A stretch of 64,000 bases of DNA. Source: Denitrobaculum tricleocarpae (lineage in GTDB: Bacteria > Pseudomonadota > Alphaproteobacteria > Kiloniellales > Kiloniellaceae). The stretch is from the NCBI RefSeq assembly GCF_007004665.1, contig NZ_ML660055.1, positions 310,001 to 374,000 on the forward strand. Reading direction: 5' to 3'. The position numbers and the translations under genes were made by a program. Below the pieces are notes generated by a model. The model had not been told where the DNA came from. It worked only from the letters and a program-made list of their open reading frames with translations, and made no database searches. Of the stretch, positions 9,426-17,636 are shown piece by piece (within the stretch, counting starts at the first letter, position 1; each line of letters starts with the position of its first letter).

Positions 9426-10754
9426 ATGCGAGCACTCTTTAATCCGTTAACCGGCGCCGCTGCCGCCTTGGCCGTTTCGGCCAGCCTGGCATGGGCCAAT
9501 CCTTATGAAGACTACGCGGGCACCACGCTGGTGGTGAACTTCCCCGCGCACCCGCATTACAACGCGGTGATGAAGGTTCTGCCGGAATTCACCAAGGAAA
9601 CCGGCATCCGGGTCGAGGTCGACCAGCTGCAGTACCTGAAAATGCGCGAGCGCCAGACCCTGGAGCTGACCAAGAACAAGGGCGACTACGACCTCATCGC
9701 CTACGTGGTCTTTTCCAAGGCCGACTATGTCTTCGCGGACCAGTTGGAGAACCTCGCGCGTTTCTTCATGAACCCGAAACTGGCCAACCCCCGCTACGAC
9801 GCGGAAGACCTGATCGACGGCTACGTGCAGAACATCGGCGTGGCCGGCGGCACCAAGGGTTATCTGCCGGGGAAAACCGGATCCCTCTTCGGGATTCCTT
9901 TCGGCTCCGAAACGTCGGTCCTGGCCTATCGCAAGGACATCTTCGAAAAGCATGGCCTGAAGACGCCGGAGACCTACGACGAACTGCTCGAGGTCACCTG
10001 CCGGATCCCCAAGCTTGAAGACGGCATGGGCGGCATGGCCTCACGCGCGGCCTCCGGTCATCAGGCCAGCCACGCCTTCCTGCTGCATCTGGCGCCCCTG
10101 GGCGGACGCGTCTTCGATGACGAGTGGAACCCGATCATCAACAATGACGCCGGTGTCGCGGCGGCCAATGCCTTGAAAACGATTGTCGACTGTGGACCTG
10201 AGGGGTCGCAGACCTTCGGTCCCGCCGAAGCGGCGGCCTCCTTCAGCCAGGGCAAGTCGGCCATGTTCATGGATTCCATCGCCTTTGCCGCCGGCTTCGA
10301 AGACCCTTCCAAGAGTAAGGTCGCCGGCAAGGTCGGCTACGCCCTGCATCCCGAAGGCGTGCGCCGTGGCTCGCAGACCGGCGGCTTCGGCATTGCGATC
10401 CCCCGCAACGCCCAGAACAAGGAAGCCGCTTTCCTGCTGATGCAGTGGCTGACCTCGAAAGAGGGCGATCTGAAAGTGGCCATGGCCGGCGGCAATCCCT
10501 CGCGCTTCTCCACCTATCAGAATGCCGAACTCAACGCCAAGTACCCCTACTCGGCCACCTTCGGCGAAGCGCTGAAGTATGCCGATCCGGACTGGCGCCC
10601 GATCATCCCGACCTGGGGCAAGATCAACGCCGACATCGGCACGACCATGTCCAAGGTCCTGACCGAGGGTCTGGACCCGCAGGAGGCACTTGACGGTGTC
10701 GCGGACCGCGCTCGCGCCATCATGGACGAGGCCGGCTACTACACCTGGAACTGA
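9426..10754 (+). CDS. Extracellular solute-binding protein, family 1 (sugar ABC importer)
   Basis: A 442-residue periplasmic binding protein with a signal peptide (MRALFNPLTGAAAALAVSASLAWA, cleavage after AWA) and family 1 features such as IRVEVDQLQYLKMRERQTLEL and GIPFGSETSVLAYRKDIFEKHG. It captures the substrate in the periplasm and delivers it to the permeases encoded downstream. ATG 9426 is well placed behind GGGAGGTAA. Family 1 covers oligosaccharides, polyols and glycerol phosphates; I cannot narrow it further. A strong stem-loop follows the stop, which commonly sets a higher level for the binding protein than for the permeases. Confidence 0.92.
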   Translation: MRALFNPLTGAAAALAVSASLAWANPYEDYAGTTLVVNFPAHPHYNAVMKVLPEFTKETGIRVEVDQLQYLKMRERQTLELTKNKGDYDLIAYVVFSKADYVFADQLENLARFFMNPKLANPRYDAEDLIDGYVQNIGVAGGTKGYLPGKTGSLFGIPFGSETSVLAYRKDIFEKHGLKTPETYDELLEVTCRIPKLEDGMGGMASRAASGHQASHAFLLHLAPLGGRVFDDEWNPIINNDAGVAAANALKTIVDCGPEGSQTFGPAEAAASFSQGKSAMFMDSIAFAAGFEDPSKSKVAGKVGYALHPEGVRRGSQTGGFGIAIPRNAQNKEAAFLLMQWLTSKEGDLKVAMAGGNPSRFSTYQNAELNAKYPYSATFGEALKYADPDWRPIIPTWGKINADIGTTMSKVLTEGLDPQEALDGVADRARAIMDEAGYYTWN

Positions 10755-10769
10755 TCTTTCCAAGCTAAG

Positions 10770-10799
10770 GCCGGGCCAGGGCTTTTGCTCTGGCCCGGC
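10770..10799 (+). promoter_or_regulatory. Intercistronic stem-loop after the binding-protein gene
   Basis: A 13-bp stem (GCCGGGCCAGGGC / GCTCTGGCCCGGC, one G-U pair) with a TTTT loop lies 16 bases after the binding-protein stop. There is no T-run, so it is more likely an mRNA-stabilising or processing hairpin within the operon than a full terminator, as seen after malE-like genes. Confidence 0.65.
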
Positions 10800-10853
10800 T
10801 ACCTTGAAACAGAAGCTCGAAGCCGACTTTCCGCCCACTCAGGACACCGCGTC

Positions 10854-11804
10854 ATGCAAACCGCGAATGTAAACAGGCTGACGCCCTATCTCTTTCTGGC
10901 GCCGGCGGCCGCTGTCCTGGCGATCGCCCTGCTCTACCCCATCGGCTACATGATCTACGCCAGCTTCCTGGACTGGAACCCCAGCCAGCGCATTGGCGAA
11001 GCCGAGTTCGTGGGTCTGCGGAACTACATCAACCTGCTGGGCGACGAGAGCTTCCGCGAGAGCTTTGCCGTCACCCTGAAGTTCGCCGCCATCGTGGTCT
11101 CGCTGGAGATGTTCGTCGGGGTCGGTCTGGCCCTGCTGCTGGACCGCAACATCCGCGGCATGAGCCTGCTGCGCACCCTCTTCATCCTGCCCATGATGAT
11201 CGCGCCCATCGTGGTCGGCCTCATGTGGCGTTACATGTATCACCCGACCGTCGGCATCTTTAACCGGACCCTGAAGAACCTGGGGCTCGAGCCGGTGCCC
11301 TGGCTTTCGGACGGGGACTGGGCCTTTGCCTCGGTGATCATCGCCGATGTCTGGCAGTGGACCCCCTTCATCTTCATTCTTTCGCTCGCCGCCCTGCAGT
11401 CCCTGCCCCAGTCGGCCTTGGAGGCCGCGCGCATCGACGGCGCCACCGGCTGGCAGCAGATCTGGTACATCAAGCTGCCCCTCATGATGCCGGTCCTGAT
11501 CGTCACCTGCCTGCTGCGCCTGATCGACGCCTTCAAGGTGCTGGAAGTCATTCTGGTCCTGACCAACGGTGGACCCGGACTTTCGACGGAGATCCTCAGT
11601 CTGAGGATTTCGCGTACCGCCTCGGAGTTCCGAGAGCTCGGCGTGGCAGCAGCCATGTCGAACTACCTGCTCATCATGTTGCTGGTGCTGACCCTCGGCA
11701 TGTTCCTCTACAACAAAGTCGCCGAGACCCGCGCCCTTCGCCTGCGCGCCCAAGCCGAGAGATCCCCCACCGATAGATTCCCCGCCGAGGGAGCCGCGTC
11801 ATGA
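10854..11804 (+). CDS. Sugar ABC transporter permease (MalF/UgpA type)
   Basis: A 316-residue inner-membrane permease with about six helices and the EAA motif EAARIDGATGWQQIWYIKLP, which contacts the ATPase. Pairs with the next gene. ATG 10854 is chosen rather than TTG 10785, because the upstream codons lie in and just after the intercistronic hairpin and add a polar stretch foreign to the family. Its stop overlaps the next start as ATGA (11801-11804). Confidence 0.92.
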   Translation: MQTANVNRLTPYLFLAPAAAVLAIALLYPIGYMIYASFLDWNPSQRIGEAEFVGLRNYINLLGDESFRESFAVTLKFAAIVVSLEMFVGVGLALLLDRNIRGMSLLRTLFILPMMIAPIVVGLMWRYMYHPTVGIFNRTLKNLGLEPVPWLSDGDWAFASVIIADVWQWTPFIFILSLAALQSLPQSALEAARIDGATGWQQIWYIKLPLMMPVLIVTCLLRLIDAFKVLEVILVLTNGGPGLSTEILSLRISRTASEFRELGVAAAMSNYLLIMLLVLTLGMFLYNKVAETRALRLRAQAERSPTDRFPAEGAAS

Positions 11805-12673
11805 GCACAAAGACCTACCAAAAGCAAAACCCGGCCTTCTACGCCCTGCTGGTCGCGCTGATCGTGATGTCGATCGGGCCGATTCTGATGATGCTGATCA
11901 CCTCCTTCAAGCTGAACGTCGACATCATGTCGGACACGGTCGGCCTGATCTTTGTGCCGACGCTGAACAACTACGAAGCCGCGCTCTGCGACATGCTCTG
12001 GTACGAGCCGGAGAGCGTCGACTACTGCGACCCGACCTTCGGACGTGCGCTGATCAATTCCCTGATCATCGCCCTGGTCTCGACCGCGCTGACCCTGGTG
12101 ATCGGCTGCATGGCGGCCTACGCCCTGGTGCGCTTCCGTTTCATGGGACGTGATACCGTGTCCCTGACCACCCTGATGATGCGCATGGTGCCGCCGGCGG
12201 TGCTGCTGGTGCCGGTCTTCGGCATCTGGACTTTCCAGTTCGAGATCGACGGCACCCGCCTGGGCATCATTCTGATCTACGTGGCCATGAACCTGCCCTT
12301 CGTGATCTGGATCCTGCAGAGCTTTATCGTCCAGGTGCCGATCCAGCTGGAGGAAGCCGCGCGGATCGACGGCGCCGGTCCGTTCCAGGTCTTCTTCCTG
12401 GTGGTGCTGCCCGTCATCAAACCGGGTCTCGCCGCGGCTTCGATCTTCACCTTCCGCATTGCCTGGAACGAATTCCTGCTGGCCAACGCGCTGGCGGACC
12501 GTAACTCGCGCACGGTGCCGGTCACCATCGTGAACTCCCTGACCGAATACGACATCGACTGGGGCGTCATCATGGCCACGGGCATGCTGCTGGCGATCCC
12601 GCCGATCATCTTCACCTTCGTGGCTTCGCGCCAGATCATCACGGGCATGACCGCCGGGGCGGTCAAAGGCTGA
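11801..12673 (+). CDS. Sugar ABC transporter permease (MalG/UgpE type)
   Basis: A 290-residue second permease with a MalG-like EAA motif (EEAARIDGAGPFQVFFLVVLP) and about six membrane helices. It completes the importer. Translation is coupled at both ends: ATGA with the upstream permease, and TGATG (12671-12675) with the b561-like gene downstream. The loop NYEAALCDMLWYEPESVDYCD carries two Cys that may face the periplasm. Confidence 0.92.
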   Translation: MSTKTYQKQNPAFYALLVALIVMSIGPILMMLITSFKLNVDIMSDTVGLIFVPTLNNYEAALCDMLWYEPESVDYCDPTFGRALINSLIIALVSTALTLVIGCMAAYALVRFRFMGRDTVSLTTLMMRMVPPAVLLVPVFGIWTFQFEIDGTRLGIILIYVAMNLPFVIWILQSFIVQVPIQLEEAARIDGAGPFQVFFLVVLPVIKPGLAAASIFTFRIAWNEFLLANALADRNSRTVPVTIVNSLTEYDIDWGVIMATGMLLAIPPIIFTFVASRQIITGMTAGAVKG

Positions 12674-13413
12674 TGTGGGAGTGGCTGGCCGCACCGATCG
12701 ATCCGGATCGGGTCCATGAGGTCGGCACCCAGCTCTCCTGGCACGCACGTCTGATGGTCTTTGCCTGGGGCGGTTGCGTCCCGATCGGCATCCTGGCGGC
12801 CCGCTTTTTCAAGATCTGGCCAGGACAGAGCTGGCCCCGGCAACTGGATAACCGCACCTGGTGGCACATCCACCGCATCTGCCAGTATGGCGGCGGCGTT
12901 CTGATGGTCATCGCCCTGGTGCTGATCCTGACCGCGCCGCCACCAACACTGTCGCCCCAGGTCATCCTGCCGGGACCCCACGCCTGGTTCGGCTGGATCG
13001 TCCTCTCCCTCGCCCTGGTCCAAATCAGCAGCGGTGTCCTGCGCGGCTCCAAGGGCGGGCCCGACGAGGCGGGAAGCGGCGAGATTCTGCCAGGTGATCA
13101 CTATGACATGACCCGGCACCGGCTGATCTTCGAATACATCCACAAATTCGCGGGCTACGCCGCGGTGCTGCTCTCTATCGCCGCGATCCTGACAGGGCTC
13201 TATCAGGCCAACGGGCCCAACTGGATGTGGCTCACGCTTCTGCTCTGGTGGGGCCTTTTGCTGAGCGCCTTTATCGCGTTCCAGCGCCGCGGCATGGCCG
13301 TCGATACCTACGAAGCGATCTGGGGCCCGGACAAGGAGCATCCTGGCAATCAACGGCGTCCGATCGGCGTGGGTGTCCGCCGCCTGGGTTCGTCGGACAG
13401 TGAACGGGTCTGA
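12673..13413 (+). CDS. Cytochrome b561 domain membrane protein coupled to the ABC importer
   Basis: A 246-residue protein with five or so hydrophobic helices and four spaced histidines that fit the two b-heme ligand pairs of the cytochrome b561 / DOMON-linked group: His in SWHARLM, WWHIHRICQY, GPHAWFGW and YIHKFAGY. Such proteins move electrons across the membrane. It starts inside the stop of the second permease (TGATG), so it belongs to the sugar import operon. What an electron carrier does there is unknown; it may serve a periplasmic oxidoreductase for the same substrate. Family call is by pattern only. Confidence 0.7.
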   Translation: MWEWLAAPIDPDRVHEVGTQLSWHARLMVFAWGGCVPIGILAARFFKIWPGQSWPRQLDNRTWWHIHRICQYGGGVLMVIALVLILTAPPPTLSPQVILPGPHAWFGWIVLSLALVQISSGVLRGSKGGPDEAGSGEILPGDHYDMTRHRLIFEYIHKFAGYAAVLLSIAAILTGLYQANGPNWMWLTLLLWWGLLLSAFIAFQRRGMAVDTYEAIWGPDKEHPGNQRRPIGVGVRRLGSSDSERV

Positions 13414-13546
13414 GCCTGCGCCAATTTCCACTTTCCCGCCTTGGCGGCGCGGGGCTTTGTCGCGTAAAGTCCGAACTTGAAACTGGATCTTCTATTGCCA
13501 GTTAAGTCACTTAGAGTTCCGCGCACCATCACATAAGGCGAAGAGA

Positions 13547-13735
13547 ATGACCGAGTCCGCCGCCAAGCTGGATAGAAAGCTTCTGGAGATCCTGGTTTGC
13601 CCGGTAACCAAGAGCCCGCTGGAATACGACGCCGATGCTCAGGAACTGATCAGCCGTCAGGCGCAGCTGGCCTACCCCATTCGCGACGGCATTCCCATCA
13701 TGCTGGCCGACGAGGCCCGCCCGCTCGACGATTAA
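13547..13735 (+). CDS. Trm112 family protein (YcaR type)
   Basis: A 62-residue protein with the Trm112 pattern [17 protein letters not shown] near the start and [18 protein letters not shown] near the end. The second CxxC pair of zinc forms is missing; only one Cys is seen (LVCPVTK), as in many bacterial members. Trm112 proteins stabilise partner methyltransferases; the bacterial form has no settled role. It is followed after 45 bases by a DUF971 gene, a common alphaproteobacterial pair. Confidence 0.92.
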   Translation: MTESAAKLDRKLLEILVCPVTKSPLEYDADAQELISRQAQLAYPIRDGIPIMLADEARPLDD

Positions 13736-13780
13736 GACACCTTCAATTCTCTCTTTTACCAGCGAAAGCCCCGCCGTCTC

Positions 13781-14170
13781 ATGATCGAAGAACAGCCCGC
13801 TCAGGAGCTCGAAACCAAGCACTGGCCCAGCGAGATCCGCTATATCTCCGAGGAAAAACGCCTGGAGATCGACTTCGACAACGGAACCGCCTTCTCCTAC
13901 TCGGCGGAGCTGCTGCGTGTCGAGAGTCCCTCGGCAGAGGTGCAGGGGCACGGTCCGGGGCAGAAGCAGACTCTGCCGGGCCGCCGCCATGTTGGCATCA
14001 TGGGGATCGAGCCGGTCGGCAACTACGCGGTCAAGATCAAGTTCGACGACCTGCACGATACCGGCATCTTCTCCTGGCAGTATCTCTACAAACTGGGTGA
14101 GAACCAGGAAGAGATCTGGGCCGAGTATCTCAATGCCCTTGAGACGAAGGGCCTGTCGCGCGATCCCTGA
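13781..14170 (+). CDS. DUF971 / gamma-butyrobetaine hydroxylase-like N-terminal domain protein
   Basis: A 129-residue single-domain protein: WPSEIRYISEEKRLEIDFDNGTAFSYSAELLRVESPSAEVQGHG at the start and the typical YAVKIKFDDLHDTGIFSWQYLYKLG near residues 83-107. This domain is found alone in bacteria beside Fe-S and Trm112 genes and fused to dioxygenases in eukaryotes; its function is not known. Follows the Trm112 gene on the same strand and is followed by a C-rich tandem repeat. Confidence 0.9.
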   Translation: MIEEQPAQELETKHWPSEIRYISEEKRLEIDFDNGTAFSYSAELLRVESPSAEVQGHGPGQKQTLPGRRHVGIMGIEPVGNYAVKIKFDDLHDTGIFSWQYLYKLGENQEEIWAEYLNALETKGLSRDP

Positions 14171-14195
14171 TCGGTAAAAACATCGGCGCCCTGCT

Positions 14196-14245
14196 GCTCC
14201 CCCCGTGACGCTCCCCCCATGAAGCTCCCCAGTGACGCTCCTGGG
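14196..14245 (+). repeat. C-rich 14-nt tandem repeat carrying NTGA start/stop units
   Basis: Three and a half units: GCTCCCCCCGTGAC (14196-14209), GCTCCCCCCATGAA (14210-14223), GCTCCCCAGTGAC (14224-14236), GCTCCTGGG. GTG 14205 opens a five-codon frame that stops on the TGA inside the next ATGA. A frame from GTG 14232 runs 49 codons and ends at TGA 14379-14381, just past the likely TTG start of the DddP-like gene. Confidence 0.8.
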
Positions 14246-14374
14246 CAAACCCCGGACGATGGCGGGACAGCCCTGCATCCGGTCTGCGGCAAACTGCTCT
14301 TCTGAAACAAGCGACAAACTCCGGTGCTCTCACCCGAGATCTCTCCGGTCTTGGTCGCGAAATTGGAGGTGCGG

Positions 14375-15628
14375 TTGCTGACGTCCCGGACATCCTGGAT
14401 CGACACGCAGGCGAAGGCCCGGCGGATCATCGACCACACCCGCGCATCCCTGGATTTCGGCAAGCTCCGCCACTACCGCCTGGAGCGGGTCCGCGCGCAA
14501 CTGCGCCGGCTCGATTACAGCGGCTGTGTCCTCTTCGATCCCCTGAACATCCGCTACGCCACCGATAGCCGCAACATGGCGGTCTGGACCCTGCACAACG
14601 CGGTGCGCTACGCCTATATCGCGACCGAAGGGCCGGTGGTCCTCTTCGACTTTCATAACTGCGAACATCTCTCCGATCACCTGGACCTGATCGACGAGAC
14701 CCGCCCGGCCACCGCCTGGTCCTACTTCGCGGCGGGTCCGAGAAAGCAGGAGCGCGCAAAGACCTGGGCCGCCGAGATCGCGGATCTGGTCACGGCACAC
14801 GGCGGCGGCAACAGCCGGCTTGCGATCGACAGCTGCAATCCGGAAGGCTACCGGGCCCTCGCCGATCTCGGGATCGAGGTTTTCGACGCCCAGGGCGTCC
14901 TGGAGCAGGCGCGCAGTATCAAATCGGCGGAGGAACTGGCCTGCATGCGGGCCTCGGTTACGACCGCCGAAGCCGCCATGGCCCGAATGTACGAAGAGCT
15001 CAAACCGGGGATGACCGAAAATCAGCTCTGGGCCATCATGAACGAAGTCAACGCCTCCATGGACGGCGAATGGATCGAGACCCGCCTGCTGGCCAGCGGT
15101 ACACGCTGTAATCCCTGGTTCCAGGAGAGCAGCGACGCGGTGATCCAGTCGGGTGACCTGGTCTCCTTCGATACCGACCTTGTCGGTCCCTTCGGCTACT
15201 GTTCCGACATTTCGCGCAGCTTCATCTGCGGCCCGGCCAACGATGAACAACGCCGTCTCTACCGCCTGGCGCTGGAGCAGATCAAGACCAACATGGAACT
15301 GTTGCGCCCTGGGTTATCGTTCCGGGAACTGGCTGAGATCGCCTGGAAAATGCCCGCCTCCTGCCTGCCCAACCGCTACTCAGTGGTGGTACACGGCGTC
15401 GGCCTCTGCGACGAATACCCGAGCTGCGTCTACCTGGAAGACTTCGAGACCGGCGGATACGACGGCCATTTCGAAGCCGGCATGACTGTCTGCGTGGAGA
15501 GCTACATGGGCGAGGAAGGCGGCAGCATCGGCGTGAAGCTGGAACAACAGGTCCTGATCACGGAGACCGGCATCGAGGAGATCTCAAGCTTCCCCTTCGA
15601 GGAAAAACTGCTGAACCGGGAGATATGA
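14375..15628 (+). CDS. DddP-like M24 family protein (candidate DMSP lyase)
   Basis: A 417-residue creatinase-fold protein that resembles the DMSP lyase DddP more than ordinary M24 peptidases. Shared stretches include EWIETRLLASG, NPWFQES and the FDTDLVGPFGYCSDISRSF region. From memory of RlDddP, all six metal ligands have counterparts with matching spacing: Asp266, Asp268, Asp278, His340, Glu375, Glu390 (DddP 295, 297, 307, 371, 406, 421), and the proposed catalytic Asp377 and Tyr366 match Asp346 and Tyr335. DddP splits DMSP to DMS and acrylate. TTG 14375 is preferred for its GGAGGT four bases upstream; GTG 14324 would add 17 residues. No acrylate-handling genes are adjacent, so a different substrate remains possible. 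Confidence 0.75.
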   Translation: MLTSRTSWIDTQAKARRIIDHTRASLDFGKLRHYRLERVRAQLRRLDYSGCVLFDPLNIRYATDSRNMAVWTLHNAVRYAYIATEGPVVLFDFHNCEHLSDHLDLIDETRPATAWSYFAAGPRKQERAKTWAAEIADLVTAHGGGNSRLAIDSCNPEGYRALADLGIEVFDAQGVLEQARSIKSAEELACMRASVTTAEAAMARMYEELKPGMTENQLWAIMNEVNASMDGEWIETRLLASGTRCNPWFQESSDAVIQSGDLVSFDTDLVGPFGYCSDISRSFICGPANDEQRRLYRLALEQIKTNMELLRPGLSFRELAEIAWKMPASCLPNRYSVVVHGVGLCDEYPSCVYLEDFETGGYDGHFEAGMTVCVESYMGEEGGSIGVKLEQQVLITETGIEEISSFPFEEKLLNREI

Positions 15629-15682
15629 CATGCACTCTTTGCCGGATCTAAAAGGCTTCTGCCAGCAAACGCAGAAAGTTTC

Positions 15683-17116
15683 TTAGCTCCCCTCTGGAAC
15701 AGTCTTAGTGTCCTGACTGTTTGCAGGATCAGGCACAACATTGAGACTCTCCAAGGCAGAGTGGATAGGGATGAAAAGGTTCAGCCCTTCGGTCCCTGTT
15801 CCCGTAAACTTCGCTACGGAAATCCCCACAACTCTCCCGCTTTCATCAACCAAAGGACCTCCACTGTTGCCAGGAGAGATAGCAGCATCTGACTGGATAA
15901 AGTCGAGTCCGTTCGAAGTCGTGCTGCGCAACGCGCTGACGATACCCGTTGTGATCGTCGATTCGAGAGAGACCTTCAGCGGACTGCCAATAGCAAAAAC
16001 CCGATCCAGAGGCTGAGGCAACTCCTGCCTGACCTGCAATGCTGAAGCAAGGCGAAGCGGCACCTCAATAACGGCAACATCTCGTTTCTTGTTGAGCCGG
16101 ATGACCTGACCCACAACCTCCACGCCGTTGTTGAATATCACGCTGACCCGCGAAGCGTTGCCAACGACGTGAGAGTTGGTGAGAATCAATCCTTCTGTAC
16201 TGATTGCAAAGCCCGAACCATGCCCCTGACCCACTCGGATAGTAACAACCGATGGAAGGATGTCACTCAGGTCTCGGCTCAACGCCCGGTCCGTTGAGAG
16301 CGTTGGCTTGAAATAGATCGGAGGCTCATCTTCTAGTGCTTGGGGTCTATTTTCAGCCCTGCGCAAAGCAAGATCCACAAAGTCTTGATCACTTGCAAAG
16401 CTCTCAGCCGAGCTGGCAAAGGCCTGATTGAATAGAATTGCGATGCCATCCCTGACGTGATTTTTCGACTTATGATAACCGGCTTTTTCGACCTTAAGTA
16501 TCGTTTGCTGGGATAAAGTCGAGAAGACGCTCCACTCAACCGAGACAGACATCTCGCCACTAAAACGATCCAACGGTCGCCCGGTCCACCAGTCGTGCCA
16601 TTGACAAAGATTCCCACGGATATCGGTTATGCGGGCTCCGATTAGATATTCAGCAGAGGAAACAGACTGCCGCTGGCCAAAAAGATCTTTTGGATCGCCG
16701 GTAATGTTGTATCCCCTGTTCGACAGAGTATCGAAGAACAACTCCCCCAGTTCGGTACTCCAGTTACCCAAGTATGATGTCCCTGATCCCCATTCGAGAA
16801 AAGAATCGCTTCGGTGGGAATAGTTGCATTGGATCCCGCCCACGCCTTTCCCGTTTGCGGGAAAATGCGAGATAACCGTTCCACGCCGTAAATTGGCAAT
16901 CACCTTTGTCAGAGCGAAGCTGGCTTGTGCATGTGCTGGCTGTGAAATCGTAACAGCCTCAGGCGGCTCAATTGGAGTGACAACCATACTACCCGTAGTA
17001 TTACATCCTACAAGTCCCGTCAGGGCAGCAAAACAGAGGCTGAACCGTGCCATCCGGAACCTCAAAGCTTTTCGTGCAAAAGGTGAGTGTTGCCAATTCA
17101 TGTTTGCTTTCCCCAA
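15683..17116 (-). CDS. HtrA-like trypsin-fold serine protease, probable lipoprotein
   Basis: A 477-residue protein in an AT-richer stretch. A signal segment ends in a lipobox (LTGLVGCN), so an outer- or inner-membrane-anchored lipoprotein is likely; ATG 17053 (MARFSLCF) is the best start for it, leaving 456 residues. The first half (about 50-265) is unrecognised. The second half is a trypsin-like domain: GSGFAISTEGLILTNSHVV (His), KKRDVAVIEV (Asp), and SPGNSGGPLVDESGRVVGIS (Ser). No PDZ domain follows. Divergent in base use from its neighbours, isolated on the minus strand between backbone genes, it looks recently acquired. Substrate unknown. Confidence 0.8.
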   Translation of the reverse strand: MGKANMNWQHSPFARKALRFRMARFSLCFAALTGLVGCNTTGSMVVTPIEPPEAVTISQPAHAQASFALTKVIANLRRGTVISHFPANGKGVGGIQCNYSHRSDSFLEWGSGTSYLGNWSTELGELFFDTLSNRGYNITGDPKDLFGQRQSVSSAEYLIGARITDIRGNLCQWHDWWTGRPLDRFSGEMSVSVEWSVFSTLSQQTILKVEKAGYHKSKNHVRDGIAILFNQAFASSAESFASDQDFVDLALRRAENRPQALEDEPPIYFKPTLSTDRALSRDLSDILPSVVTIRVGQGHGSGFAISTEGLILTNSHVVGNASRVSVIFNNGVEVVGQVIRLNKKRDVAVIEVPLRLASALQVRQELPQPLDRVFAIGSPLKVSLESTITTGIVSALRSTTSNGLDFIQSDAAISPGNSGGPLVDESGRVVGISVAKFTGTGTEGLNLFIPIHSALESLNVVPDPANSQDTKTVPEGS

Positions 17117-17636
17117 AAGCTAAAGTCTTTAATCTGCTCCAACTAAAAACGCGCGGGTAACAGATCAGTGGTAGCGCAAAGTCTTTTTATCTGGCCGTTG
17201 GATGTTCCATTTATCCATACAGAAAAATGACTTAACGCATAGTTGAGTTTACACGCGATGTCAGTCTAGTCGTTCGACATACGTGTCACGCACGCACCGA
17301 GCACCTAGTGGTCATGCGCTAGCCGACACATGACCAAGTGGCATTGCAAGGTCTTTCCTTATCCAAATGGAAACGCCGAGATCAAATTCTCATTCAGTCA
17401 TTTCTAACTTCAGTCTACAGTTGAACATCATAATGAATCAACATAAGTGTTCGTTTTTTGTTCCATAAAGAGGGCAGGCGAAAGGTCTGCCAGCTTGTTT
17501 ATGAAACACTGCGCTCGTGCAACGCGATCGACCATTCATTCGAAAACCGACACAGGAACCCCGTCTCCCAGTTGCCGAGACATTCACGTAGGTCGATACA
17601 AATCTGATCGTAAGACTTTCAGCTAAATCCTGGTGA
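17117..17636. other. 520-base AT-rich gap with no gene found
   Basis: Follows the start of the HtrA-like gene and shares its lower GC. No ORF, clear hairpin or RNA was recognised. It presumably holds the promoter of the HtrA-like gene and marks the edge of an acquired segment. Confidence 0.5.

Noticed and set aside
14324-14374. GTG 14324 as start of the DddP-like gene
   Set aside because: Possible, but TTG 14375 has GGAGGT at four bases; kept as an alternative in the annotation.
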